NCBI GenBank assembly: GCA_019750915.1
Contig: JAIENY010000010.1
Coordinates: 1-64,000, forward strand
Length of the DNA stretch: 64,000 nt
Direction of reading: 5' to 3'
DNA from: Xanthobacteraceae bacterium
GTDB taxonomy: Bacteria > Pseudomonadota > Alphaproteobacteria > Rhizobiales > Xanthobacteraceae
How positions within the stretch are numbered: the first letter of the stretch is position 1; the number at the start of each line of letters is the position of its first letter. Below, in pieces: positions 40,397 through 50,614 of this stretch. The position numbers and the translations under genes were made by a program. A model generated the notes under the pieces. It was not told the origin of the DNA and did no database searches. It saw only the letters and a list, made by a program, of their open reading frames with translations.

Positions 40397-42301
40397 ATGC
40401 ATAGAGGGCAACACGTTTTCTCGGGCGAATCTGCCGCGGCGCGGGCGTTTGATTGCGCCGCTGACCCCATGCTGCTGCTTGATTTGAAGGAAGATCGCAT
40501 TGTCGACGCCAACGCTGCCGCCTGCGCCTTCCTCGGCTATGACAAAGATCTCCTGCTGGGATTGAAGATCACGACGCTTCATCCTGAACAGCTCCCGGGG
40601 ATCATTGTTTTCACTCAGGCTGTTTTGTCGCAGGGGTCTTACCGGACGCGGTCACTGACGCCGCGCCATGCAGCTGGCCAGGAGCTTCGTGTCGAGTACG
40701 CAGGCAGCATCGTGCCACAAGGAGAGGCGCCGCTCATCCTGCTGTCGATTTCCGATCTCGATGAACGCCAGCGCCGTGAGGTGGATGCCGCCGCCGCCGA
40801 CTACATGCGCGCGGGAATTGATGGCTGGAAACAGGCCGACCGCGTGTTCCAGGACATCGAGCGTGAGAACCAGCTGATCCTGAGCGCCGCCGGGGAGGGG
40901 ATCTACGGAGTGAACGCGGAGGGAAAAACCACGTTCTTCAATCCGGCCGCCGAAAGGATTCTGGGCTGGTCGGCCGTCGAGCTGGTCGGTCGCGACATCC
41001 ACTCCATCGTCCATCATACGCACCATGACGGACGCCATTATCAAAATGAGGATTGCCCCATCTACGCGGCATTTCGTGACGGTGCGATTCACAACGTGGT
41101 CGACGAGGTGTTCTGGCACAAAAACGGCACACCGATCTGGGTCGAATACACATCAACGCCGATCCGTGACCGCAATGTCGTCGTCGGCGCGGTCGTGGTG
41201 TTTCGTGACGTCAGTCAGCGCCGGGAAGCCGATGAGCAGCTTCGCATCGCCCTGACCGAGGTCGACCGGCTGAGGGAGCGGCTTGAACTTGAAAATGCGT
41301 ATCTGCAGGAAGAAATCAAAATCGAGACCAACGCGCGCGGCATCATCGGTCGTTCTGACGCGATTCAAAACATTCTGAGGCAAGTCAGTCTGGTTGCGCC
41401 CACCGATGCTTCGGTGCTGATCACTGGCGAATCAGGGACCGGCAAGGAGTTGATTGCCCGCGCCATCCACGAGGCCAGCAATCGTCAGGACCGGCCGTTG
41501 ATCCGCGTGAATTGCGCGGCGATTCCGCGCGAATTGTTCGAAAGCGAGTTCTTCGGTCATGCCAAGGGCGCGTTTACGGGCGCGTTGCGCGACCGTATCG
41601 GCAGGTTCGGACTTGCAAGCGGCGGTACGCTTTTTCTCGACGAGGTCGGTGAAATTCCTCTGGAGCTTCAGGGAAAGCTACTGCGCGTTTTGCAGGAGGG
41701 CCATTTTGAACGTGTGGGCGAGGAGCGGACCCGTTCGGTCGACGTGCGCGTGATCGCCGCGACCAACCGCGATCTGAAGCGCGAAGTTCAACAGGGGCGT
41801 TTTCGCGAAGACCTGTATTTTCGTCTCAATGTTTTTCCTATCGAGTCGATTCCGTTGCGCGATCGTCGCGAAGATATCCCTCTTCTGGCACAGCATTTTC
41901 TGATGGCTGACGGAAAAGCATCGAAGGCGAATCTGAGGCTGTTGGAATCTGATGTGCGAAAGCTGTCGCGCTACGACTGGCCCGGAAACGTTCGAGAACT
42001 GCAGAATGTTATCGAGCGCGCGAGCATTCTTTCGCGCAAGGGGCGGCTCTGGATCGATCTGCCGGATTCTCCTCTTCAATCGGTGCGGCCCGTGGAGACG
42101 CATCCGATGGCGCTCGCTCCGATCATGACTGACAGCGAGCTGCGCGCGCAGGAGAAAGCCAACATCCTTGCCGCGCTGAAAGCTGCAAACGGCAAGGTTT
42201 CGGGAGCTGGCGGCGCTGCCGAGTTGCTTGGGATCAAGCCCACCACGCTCGCCTCAAGAGTCAAGACGTTACGTATTGATGCCAAACGGATCAGCAGATG
42301 A
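40397..42301 (+). CDS. Sigma-54-dependent transcriptional activator with N-terminal PAS domains and C-terminal Fis HTH
   Basis: [24 protein letters not shown] loop ([13 protein letters not shown]), [14 protein letters not shown]-terminal Fis helix [21 protein letters not shown]. Confidence 0.96.
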   Translation: MHRGQHVFSGESAAARAFDCAADPMLLLDLKEDRIVDANAAACAFLGYDKDLLLGLKITTLHPEQLPGIIVFTQAVLSQGSYRTRSLTPRHAAGQELRVEYAGSIVPQGEAPLILLSISDLDERQRREVDAAAADYMRAGIDGWKQADRVFQDIERENQLILSAAGEGIYGVNAEGKTTFFNPAAERILGWSAVELVGRDIHSIVHHTHHDGRHYQNEDCPIYAAFRDGAIHNVVDEVFWHKNGTPIWVEYTSTPIRDRNVVVGAVVVFRDVSQRREADEQLRIALTEVDRLRERLELENAYLQEEIKIETNARGIIGRSDAIQNILRQVSLVAPTDASVLITGESGTGKELIARAIHEASNRQDRPLIRVNCAAIPRELFESEFFGHAKGAFTGALRDRIGRFGLASGGTLFLDEVGEIPLELQGKLLRVLQEGHFERVGEERTRSVDVRVIAATNRDLKREVQQGRFREDLYFRLNVFPIESIPLRDRREDIPLLAQHFLMADGKASKANLRLLESDVRKLSRYDWPGNVRELQNVIERASILSRKGRLWIDLPDSPLQSVRPVETHPMALAPIMTDSELRAQEKANILAALKAANGKVSGAGGAAELLGIKPTTLASRVKTLRIDAKRISR

Positions 42302-42371
42302 TGACGATCGGGCGGGTCGTCGGTCAGTGTGAGGACGAAACGTGGGACGCGTCAAACTTCCGTGCGGTTGA

Positions 42372-43313
42372 TCAGAAGGGGTTGAGGTAGTTTGTAATCG
42401 CGATCTGGCGAAGCAGCACTTTCCGGATCACATGGGCGGCCTTGACGTGATCAGTGAAGATTGCGGCGGCTCCCACGCTCCCCGCCGGCAGACTTGCCGC
42501 AAAGGCTGCGTCATCCAATCGCACGCGGACAACGAATGGCCCGGCTTCGATGCTCTTCGGCGTCACCGCGGTGCCAGAGGTTTGTACCTGCCCTGCCGAG
42601 GTCGCTTGCAGAATCGCCTCCACCTTTCCCGCATACACTTCTCCCGGCTTGAATTTAAAGGTGACTTCGACAGGCTGCCCGGGCTTCAGATAACGCGCGT
42701 CAATCTGATTAATCTCGACGCCGATCATGGTATCGCTCGTATCGATAAATGCCATGACAGGTGCAAGCGGCAGGCTGGAAACGCGAGCTCCCTTTCGCAG
42801 TGCGAGATTTGTGACGTAGCCCCCCGTCGGGGCCCGCACCGTGGTCTTATCCAAATTCCACTTCGCGTTCTCAAGTTGCGCCTTGAGCTGGTCGACCTCT
42901 GATTGCCGTTGTTGAACGTCAAACGCACGGCCCGACTCCCGTTCGAGCAGCTGTGTCATCTGCGCGAGACGCAGATCGGCCAGCCTCAGCTGCGCTTCGA
43001 TCGCTTCGACCTGCGCGCGATACGGAACAGGATCGATCCGGAACAGCTCGTCACCCGCCTTCAACATTTTATTCGGTTCGACCGGAACCTCGACGACCTC
43101 ACCTGCGACATTCGGGACGATGGCAACAGATTGCCGGACCACCAGGGCCGGCCCCTGGGGCGCGCCCCAGCCCATCGGAATGAACAAGCCGAACATCAAA
43201 AGCACAAGGACGATGAGCGGTGACACTTTCCAAAACAGGGTGAAGCGCACGATGTGCAATTTTACCAGGACGAACAGAAGAACGAGATAGACGTTCAGGA
43301 TCGCGACGATCAT
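42372..43313 (-). CDS. HlyD/EmrA-type membrane fusion protein (YiaV-like)
   Basis: VAIVPNVAGEVVEVPVEPNKMLKAGDELFRIDPVPY; TVRAPTGGYVTNLALRKGARV. Confidence 0.9.
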   Translation of the reverse strand: MIVAILNVYLVLLFVLVKLHIVRFTLFWKVSPLIVLVLLMFGLFIPMGWGAPQGPALVVRQSVAIVPNVAGEVVEVPVEPNKMLKAGDELFRIDPVPYRAQVEAIEAQLRLADLRLAQMTQLLERESGRAFDVQQRQSEVDQLKAQLENAKWNLDKTTVRAPTGGYVTNLALRKGARVSSLPLAPVMAFIDTSDTMIGVEINQIDARYLKPGQPVEVTFKFKPGEVYAGKVEAILQATSAGQVQTSGTAVTPKSIEAGPFVVRVRLDDAAFAASLPAGSVGAAAIFTDHVKAAHVIRKVLLRQIAITNYLNPF

Positions 43314-43555
43314 GGCGAGGCCTCCGGCTTGCGCGCGGAAGGGGCATCGGCATAGGCCCAGATCAGTGCGAGCGGCCACAAGGCGAATCCGAAGATCAGT
43401 ATGACCCAGCCTGCGACAGTGACAGCCTCTGCCTGCGGATGATTGCGGCTTTTCGCGATGTGTCCGGGCAACCAGCCCATGATAAAGAACATCGCGAGGG
43501 CGCTTGCGACAAGAATCAGCAGGACGATCCATGCGAAAATATCGAGCACACTCAT
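43310..43555 (-). CDS. Small inner-membrane protein, DUF3302 (YiaW-like)
   Basis: 81 aa MSVLDIFAWIVLLILVASALAMFFIMGWLPGHIAKSRNHPQAEAV; overlaps the YiaV-like gene as in yiaWV pairs. Confidence 0.8.
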   Translation of the reverse strand: MSVLDIFAWIVLLILVASALAMFFIMGWLPGHIAKSRNHPQAEAVTVAGWVILIFGFALWPLALIWAYADAPSARKPEASP

Positions 43556-43733
43556 GCGGGCTCCCTGATGCTTCGATGTTCTTAGTTGTTCCGGCCGACA
43601 GTGCTCTCGCTGACAATTTGTGGTTCAGGAAGCTTCCATTTGCCGCTCAGATCTCCTCGCGCGGTAGAGCCGAGCAGCAAGGAAAGTAAATCGAAGGCGA
43701 TTCATTGTTGTCTGCTTGTTTCAAATCTGACTG

Positions 43734-44755
43734 TCATCGATCCGCAGGGAACACCTTCTTCCAGTCCTTCTTCATACCCACCACGGTCCATTTCCTTTGT
43801 GCTGCCTCATCGAGCGCCTTATCGAGCTTCCCGATGCTGGATTTGCGGTCATAAGCATATTCGCGCTCCTCATCCGTGTGGTGCACAAGGCCCATGAAGC
43901 GCGCGCCGCTGCCGGCGCGGTCCACTGCAGCATCTGCAGATCGCCGTCTGAATTTCCGAACACGAAAATCGGCCTGCGTCCGATGAATCGATTGATGCCG
44001 ATGGGTTTCCCCGGGCCGTCATCGATGAATTCGATCTTCGGAAGTTTCAAAAGTTCGGGCGTACCATCCGACTTTGTCTCGAGTTTCACGGCACCGGAGG
44101 AGCCAACGACCTGCTCCGGAGGAATGCCATAGACTTTCTCGACCCACGGCCGCATGAATTCAATGCCGCCGCCCGAAACGATAAACGTCTTGAAGCCATC
44201 GGCACGCAGAAAAGCCATCAATTCAAGCATCGGCTGGTAAACCAGATCGAGATAACGCCGCTGAAACCGAGGATGCCGGGCAGTTGCGATCCAGTCCGTT
44301 ACCTCGCTGGAAAAATCCGCCGTGCTCATGCCGGCATGTGTAGCCTCGATAATCTGAAGCACGCCTTTCTCGCCTGATGCCAAAGCGGATTTCGGGTTGT
44401 TCTCGATCACGCCCTTGAACGGTTGCGTTGTTTTCCAGGCCGGATGCTGCGGGGCCAGGGCTTTAATCCGGTCGAACGCAAAAGCCACCTGGAAGTAGAT
44501 CGGTTGCTCGCACCAGAGCGTCCCGTCGTTGTCGAACGTCGCGATGCGCTCCGCCGGCTGTACAAAATCAGGCGAACCCACAGAGGTGGTTCTTGCCACG
44601 AAATCGACGATCGACGACTTTACAGGGCCGTCATTCCACGATGGTAACGGATCGGCGGGTGTCTGGGCGTAGGAGGCGCACGCCAGCAATGTCGCGAATG
44701 CTGCGACGATGCCTCCTAGCATCCGGCATCGTTTGACTGAAGGGGTAGCTGCCAT
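43734..44755 (-). pseudogene. HAD-family exported phosphatase, frameshifted near 43910-43920
   Basis: N-terminal frame: ATFDNDGTLWCEQP...VFGNSDGDLQMLQWT; expected continuation AGSGARFMGLVHHTDEEREYAYDRKSSIGKLDKALDEA lies in the next frame. One missing nucleotide would restore a continuous protein. Confidence 0.8.
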
Positions 44756-44791
44756 ACGCGCGTGCTCCCGTCCTTAGATAATACCGGTCGT

Positions 44792-45007
44792 CTATTTTTT
44801 TCGTTCTTGAGCATGCCGTCGATCGCCTGAATGACTTTCTGCTCTCCCATCCTTGATGCGGTCGATGCGAGCGAAGTGCTTCGTGGCGAAGCCGTTGTAC
44901 CAGCCGCTATACCAGGCGGCTAAGTAGTCGGCGTCTTCCTGGAACGTGCCGGCAAGCTGCGCGCCCGGATTTGCGCCGGGCAGCCTTTGTCGATTATTGC
45001 AGCCCAC
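44792..45007 (-). pseudogene. Remnant of a small (HdeA-like?) protein gene
   Basis: AGTFQEDADYLAAWYSGWYNGFATKHFARIDRIKDG followed in another frame by EQKVIQAIDGMLKNEKN; no signal peptide and 5' end overlaps the sulfatase stop. Confidence 0.35.
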
Positions 45008-46808
45008 GTTGCTGGAGCTGCTGGTCGATCATTCGGTTCAGGCCGCCGCGTATGCGATCCAGGTCAAGATTCTTCTTGAAGGATTCCCTGCGCTTGATGC
45101 CGTCCATTTCGTCTTTAAGAATATTTGCCGGATTGAAACTGGGCGGGAAAGAGCGCGGCGGGAAGTCCTTGAACGTCGACGCGAACTGGAAGACGTCGTC
45201 CATGACGCCGTACATCTGACCAACATGGTCGAGATTCCAGTCCCAGAAAGTGTTCGATGTGATATCGGCGCGCTCGAACGGATCCTGATACAGATTGAAT
45301 ACTTTCTGCAGTCGGAGCGTCGTGAAAGGCTCAGCCCAGAGCCCCATTGTGCCCTGCATGCGCTGTTCAGAGAAAACGTATTTGTAGTCACCCTGACGGT
45401 AGGCCACGAGCAGGCCGTCATCGTTGGAGTAGAAAAACTTATCTCGCGCGCTCTTCGTGCCGTTGTTATTGGCCGCGCTGCCGCTGACGTTGCGCAGGAA
45501 ATTGGACTGGTCGTAGCCGTCGAGGTGAACTTTATAGTCGATGCCGTTGGCTGTATAGCCGGCCTTCAATTTGTTGACGATGTCCGGTTCGCCTCCAACG
45601 GCGCAGAGAGTTGGAATCCAGTCGTTATGACTCATGATCTCGTTCGTCACCGTACCGGGCTTGATGGCGCCGGGCCAACGGACCAGACAAGGTACCCGGA
45701 AAGCGCCCTCCCAGTTGGTGTTCTTCTCCGAACGAAACCACGTCATGGCGCCGTCTGGCCACGTGTTCATGTGGGGTCCGTTGTCGCTCGAATAAACGAC
45801 CAGGGTATCGTTGGCGATACCAAGATCATCGAGCGTTTTCAGCAATGTTCCGATTGTGTCGTCGTGCTCCTGCATGCCGTCGATATACTGGCTGTCGCCA
45901 TGCTTGTAGCGACCGCGATGTTCGGCACGCACATGTGTCCGCAGATGCATACGCGTTGAGTTGAACCACACAAAAAATGGTTTGCCGGCGGCCTTCTGCC
46001 GCTTCATGTAGTCGATCGCTGCCGCCGAAGTCTCGTCGTCGATGGTTTCCATCCGCTTCTTGGTGAGCGGACCGGTATCCTCGATGGTTTGTTTGCCGAC
46101 CTTTCCGAAACGCGGATCGACCGTAGGATCGTCAACATTGGTCGCTTTGCATTTCAAAACCCCGCGAGGTCCAAATTTGGCCCGATAGGCTGGGTCCTTG
46201 GGATAATCCGGCAATTCGGGCTCTTCTTCAGCGTTGAGGTGATAGAGGTTCCCGAAAAACTCATCGAAACCATTCACGGTCGGCAGCGACTCGTTGCGAT
46301 CGCCGACATGGTTCTTGCCGAACTGGCCAGTCGCGTAGCCCAGATTTTTGAGCAGGCCCCCGACGGAAGGATCGAGCTGGCTCATGCCCATCGGCGCGCC
46401 GGGAAAGCCGACTTTGCTCAGGCCGCTTCGCATGATGTGCTGACCAGTCAGGAACGCCGAGCGTCCCGCGGTGCACGATTGCTCGCCGTAGTAATGTTGG
46501 AATTTAATGCCTTCCCGCGCGATGCGGTCGATGTTCGGCGTCTCGTAGCCCATCAGGCCGCCGGAATACGCGCTGATGTTCGCGATGCCAATATCGTCTC
46601 CCCAGATCACGAGGATATTTGGCTTTTTCCCCGAGGGCGTGGTCGCTGGCGTTTGGGCCTGCGCAACCTGCACTCGCCCGCCTGAACCTAACGCGGATGC
46701 TGCAACGAGCGTGGTGCCGCCGAGAAGAATGTTGCGGCGGCTTATGGTCTGGTTCTTTTCGGCTTCTTTAACAGGCGCAGCATCGATGCTCACAATCTTG
46801 GTCATCAC
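44994..46808 (-). CDS. Arylsulfatase (alkaline phosphatase superfamily), Tat-type signal
   Basis: ISRRNILLGGTTLVAASALG; PNILVIWGDDIGIANISAYSGG; QSCTAGRSAFLTGQ formylglycine-type site; VVYSSDNGPHMNTWPDG. Confidence 0.94.
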   Translation of the reverse strand: MMTKIVSIDAAPVKEAEKNQTISRRNILLGGTTLVAASALGSGGRVQVAQAQTPATTPSGKKPNILVIWGDDIGIANISAYSGGLMGYETPNIDRIAREGIKFQHYYGEQSCTAGRSAFLTGQHIMRSGLSKVGFPGAPMGMSQLDPSVGGLLKNLGYATGQFGKNHVGDRNESLPTVNGFDEFFGNLYHLNAEEEPELPDYPKDPAYRAKFGPRGVLKCKATNVDDPTVDPRFGKVGKQTIEDTGPLTKKRMETIDDETSAAAIDYMKRQKAAGKPFFVWFNSTRMHLRTHVRAEHRGRYKHGDSQYIDGMQEHDDTIGTLLKTLDDLGIANDTLVVYSSDNGPHMNTWPDGAMTWFRSEKNTNWEGAFRVPCLVRWPGAIKPGTVTNEIMSHNDWIPTLCAVGGEPDIVNKLKAGYTANGIDYKVHLDGYDQSNFLRNVSGSAANNNGTKSARDKFFYSNDDGLLVAYRQGDYKYVFSEQRMQGTMGLWAEPFTTLRLQKVFNLYQDPFERADITSNTFWDWNLDHVGQMYGVMDDVFQFASTFKDFPPRSFPPSFNPANILKDEMDGIKRRESFKKNLDLDRIRGGLNRMIDQQLQQRGLQ

Positions 46809-46832
46809 TTTCTCCCTGCAATATGAAGTCCT

Positions 46833-47789
46833 TCAGAGCCTCTCCCTCAACACACACCGAAAGCCGACATGGCTCGTCGAAGTGTCGACGGCTTCGGCGT
46901 GACGCGCAGCCGGCCGGTAGCGGCGGCAATAGTTCGGCGCACACAAATGCGAGCCGCCTTTCAAAACCTTTCGCGGGATTCTGATCCTGGGGAGTGCCGG
47001 ATCGAAGCTGTCCTCCTCCCGGGGGCCGCGCGGATTTTGCGGGATGCAGCAGGCTTTCGGCGCGTCGGCGTCATGGCGCGGAACGAACCAGTCGCTGGTC
47101 CATTCCCACACATTGCCGATCATGTCGTGCAGCCCATATCCGTTCGGCGGAAACGCCATTACCGGGGACGTGCGTGAGTAACCATCAAGGCTGAGATTCT
47201 CGATCGGAAAATTGCCTTGCCAAGTGTTGGCCATATGCTTGCCGCCGGGCACCAGTTCCTCGCCCCACGCGTATTCGGCACCGTCAAGTCCGCCTCGTGC
47301 CGCATATTCCCATTCGGCCTCGGTCGGAAGATCTTTCCCGACCCACCGCGCGTAAGCGCGCGCGTCTTCATAGGCGACATGAACGACCGGGTGATTGTCC
47401 AGTGTGTTGATATTACTCTTAGGTCCGTATGGGCGGCGCCAGTTCGCACCTTCCACGAAACTCCACCACTGCCCCCAGTCGCGCAGATCCGTGACGCGCT
47501 GCGGCGGCGAGAACACCAGCGAACCCGCATAAAGCATATGAGGAAGCGCGCCGGGATAGTCCTTCGCATCGGGGACTTTCTCGGCAACCGTGACGTGGCC
47601 TGTTTCCTTGACGAATGCCTTGAACTGCCGATTGGTGACCGGCGTTCTGTCGATCAAGAAGGTATCGACACGCACGCGGTGAACCGGTGCTTCCTCCGCG
47701 TAATGCTTGTCAGATCCCATGCGGAAGGTGCCGCCGGGGAGTTCCACCATCTTGCTGGTGTCGATCGCAATTGAGCCGGCAACGTTCAT
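46833..47789 (-). CDS. Formylglycine-generating enzyme (SUMF1/FGE family)
   Basis: GGTFRMGSDKHYAEEAPVHRVRVDTFLIDRTPVTNRQF; LPTEAEWEYAARGGL; IGNVWEWTSDWF; KGGSHLCAPNYCRRYRPAARH with catalytic Cys pair. Confidence 0.95.
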   Translation of the reverse strand: MNVAGSIAIDTSKMVELPGGTFRMGSDKHYAEEAPVHRVRVDTFLIDRTPVTNRQFKAFVKETGHVTVAEKVPDAKDYPGALPHMLYAGSLVFSPPQRVTDLRDWGQWWSFVEGANWRRPYGPKSNINTLDNHPVVHVAYEDARAYARWVGKDLPTEAEWEYAARGGLDGAEYAWGEELVPGGKHMANTWQGNFPIENLSLDGYSRTSPVMAFPPNGYGLHDMIGNVWEWTSDWFVPRHDADAPKACCIPQNPRGPREEDSFDPALPRIRIPRKVLKGGSHLCAPNYCRRYRPAARHAEAVDTSTSHVGFRCVLRERL

Positions 47790-48610
47790 GGCGTCTTCGC
47801 TCCGTGCCGTAGCGCATTGATCAAGACGGCGTTGCTGCCGTTGGCTTGCAAAGTCATCCTCGCCGTCGAAATTCCGGTGTATGGGGCACTGCCGGTTTTT
47901 ACGGCCGGCCGATTGCAGGTTCGCGCTTGCTGAACGAAGTTTCTCCGGGGGTGAGGCCTGCGACCGTTGACGGACCACAGCGGACAGGTTCGTGCAAAAT
48001 TATTCAGAACGCCGCTGCAGTGAGCGACCTGCCGGATGTCGCGGTGAGGCGGGACATGAGATAAAATGAGAAGGGCGACTGTTCGGAATTTGAATTCAAC
48101 GGTCTTGAAACGCACATGCGGCATGAGCTCACTCCGAGTGAACCGTCGCCCCCAGCGACACTTCACTCATCGATCCCCGCTTTTTCAAAACAGCACCAGG
48201 CATTCAATCGTAGCTGACGCGAAATCAATTCGGTCGTTCTGGAACGATGTCACACGCGCCGTAAGCGCAAAATACTATAAATTTTTCGAGGAATTTCGCC
48301 GCATCGTCACCTTCCTTCACGGGCAAGCCCAAACCACGAGATGGTCGAAGTCGAAGAACGTAAAAGCAGCTTCAATGACCAAAGCCTATGCTCGGCCTCT
48401 CGGCGTGGCAAGCTCATTTGTATTCGCACTGCGGCATGAGGAGTTTGACTTCCTGAACTCCCTAAAAACTTCTTCAAACGCGACTGTTGCCGATTTTACA
48501 TTGTGCGGAATTGTCGCGGCCCGCAGTATGCGGAGATTGCTGAGAATCGTTTTGCCTTTTTTGAAAGGGGGATAGATCAAAAAATTAAAGCCGCCTGGCG
48601 GGGGACAGCC

Positions 48611-49621
48611 ATGACGCAATCCTTGAGAAAATTGTACCGCGTGATCGGGCTCGTCATGGGCCTGACATGGGCAAGTACGGCCGTCGATCCTGCTAAGGCC
48701 GACGAAGGTGGCATCAGCTTCTGGCTGCCAGGTATCAACGGCAGTTTGGCCTCCGCGCCTGCAGTGCCGGGATGGTCTTGGGTTACGCTCTATTATCACA
48801 CATCGGTTGGAGCCGGTGGCAGCAAGGATTTCACACGTGGTGCCGTTGTTGTCGCTGGCCTTAAGGGGCAGGGTGACCTCGCCCTCTACGGCCCCACTTA
48901 CACCTTTGCGACCCCGTTTCTGGGTGCACAAGCTGCAGTCAGTCTTCTGGGAGTCGCTGGCCGAAATCAGGCGTCGATCGATGCTACGTTGACCGGGCCA
49001 TTGGGCAATACAATTTCCGGATCGAGGACGGATGCACTCACCAGCGTCGGCGATGTCATTCCGCAGTTTACGTTGAAGTGGAATCAGGGCGTCAACAATT
49101 TCATGTGGTACGGCTCCGGCGATGCCCCGGTCGGTGATTATCAGAAACGGCGCCTTGCGAATCTCGGTATCGGGCACGGCGCTATCGATAGCGGGTTCGG
49201 CTACACCTATTTCAATCCGCAAACCGGAAATGAATTTTCCGCGACACTCGGCGCGACGTACAATTTCAAAAATACAGCGACACAATATCAAAACGGCATT
49301 GATCTTCATCTCGATCTTGGCGCGTCGCATTTCATTACCAAGCAATGGATGGTTGGCTTGGTGGGGTACTATTTTCAGCAACTCACAGGTGACAGCGGCT
49401 CGGGCGCACTGCTGGGCTCTTTTAAGTCGCGCGTTGCGGGCGCCGGTCCCCAAATCGGTGTTCTGTTTCCCGTCAGCGGAATGAAGGGATACATCAACCT
49501 AAAGGGTTACAAGGAGTTTGCTTCCGAAAACCGGCCGGAAGGATGGAATGTATGGCTGACATTCCAGCTCTCGCCTGCTGCGCCGGAGACAGCAGTCAAG
49601 CCGCTCGTGACCAAGAATTAG
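48611..49621 (+). CDS. Outer-membrane protein, phenol-degradation MetA-pathway/transporter-like family
   Basis: 336 aa; DEGGISFWLPGINGSLASAPAVPGW start, beta-barrel-like alternation, QNGIDLHLDLGASHFITKQWMVGLVGYYFQQLTGDSG. Confidence 0.8.
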   Translation: MTQSLRKLYRVIGLVMGLTWASTAVDPAKADEGGISFWLPGINGSLASAPAVPGWSWVTLYYHTSVGAGGSKDFTRGAVVVAGLKGQGDLALYGPTYTFATPFLGAQAAVSLLGVAGRNQASIDATLTGPLGNTISGSRTDALTSVGDVIPQFTLKWNQGVNNFMWYGSGDAPVGDYQKRRLANLGIGHGAIDSGFGYTYFNPQTGNEFSATLGATYNFKNTATQYQNGIDLHLDLGASHFITKQWMVGLVGYYFQQLTGDSGSGALLGSFKSRVAGAGPQIGVLFPVSGMKGYINLKGYKEFASENRPEGWNVWLTFQLSPAAPETAVKPLVTKN

Positions 49622-49856
49622 CGATGCACACTGGCCTCATCATGCAGCCGCGCACGTAACTGTCTCGCTCGGCCACTTGCACGTTGACGAGATGTCCAGA
49701 AAGCGGAGGCGGGCTCAAGCGGCCATCATCCAACAAACGTGGGGAATGATGAGACGCGTTACATTCGCCACTTCGACGGAAACTCCGTGGCCGTGGAAGC
49801 TGGGCCTTCACCGATGGTGACGGCTCCAGCGAAATAGCCCTGCGTGACTTTTTTCC

Positions 49857-50585
49857 CTACGCGCCGGTGTTGAGGCGCGAAGTATCGATGTTGAACTTCT
49901 TTGCCCATTCAATTGCGGTTTTCGTCCGCCGTGCCGTAATTTCCTCTACCGATGCCTTTGCTGCGGTGTAGACCGAAACCGGGGCCGATGCTGGCGTCCC
50001 GCTGTCGAACGGTGGTTCTGGCGCGTACTCCATATAAAGCTGAATCGACTTTGCAGTGTCCTCACCGCGGAGGTCCGCCGCCACGCGTAACGCGCCGTCA
50101 ATCCCGGCCGTGACGCCGGCGGCGAACACCATATTGCCGTCAACGACAACACGTTCCTGAACCGGGATTGCGCCGAAGTACTGCAATAAGTGAAACGATG
50201 CCCAATGCGTGGTCGCCCGCCGGCCTTTCAAAAGCCCGGCTGCACCGCAGATCAGAGCACCCGTGCAAACCGAGAACACGACAAGCGCATTCTCCGCCTG
50301 TTCGCGGACCCAACCCAAGATCTCCTCGTCATTCATCACGGCTTCCTGACCAAAGCCGCCAGGGACATGCAACACATCGAGCGCCGGCGCCTCGCTCAAT
50401 GTTGCGTCGGCGCTGAGTTTCAGATTGCGAATATCGCGCACCGGTTCCGTCGTTTTGCCATAAATCCGATAGGTCGAGTTCGGAAGGCGCGACAGCACCT
50501 CGAACGGTCCGGTCAGATCAATCTGATCCAGGCCGTCGAACAATAGCGAGCCGACCTGCAAATGCTTGTCCGCGGGCACCACCAT
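49857..50585 (-). CDS. DJ-1/PfpI superfamily protein (isonitrile hydratase-like)
   Basis: LLFDGLDQIDLTGPFEVLSRLP; LVVFSVCTGALICGAAGLLKGRRATTHWAS nucleophile-elbow Cys. Confidence 0.85.
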   Translation of the reverse strand: MVVPADKHLQVGSLLFDGLDQIDLTGPFEVLSRLPNSTYRIYGKTTEPVRDIRNLKLSADATLSEAPALDVLHVPGGFGQEAVMNDEEILGWVREQAENALVVFSVCTGALICGAAGLLKGRRATTHWASFHLLQYFGAIPVQERVVVDGNMVFAAGVTAGIDGALRVAADLRGEDTAKSIQLYMEYAPEPPFDSGTPASAPVSVYTAAKASVEEITARRTKTAIEWAKKFNIDTSRLNTGA

Positions 50586-50614
50586 GCTCAGTTCTCCCTC
50601 GTTCGGGCCGCGGA

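Noticed and set aside
44946-45959. 337-aa plus-strand ORF antisense to the arylsulfatase
   Set aside because: Shadow ORF of a well-supported CDS.
48066-48575. 169-aa ORF between FGE and the outer-membrane protein gene
   Set aside because: No signal, domain or convincing start; composition looks like non-coding read-through. Left unannotated, low certainty.
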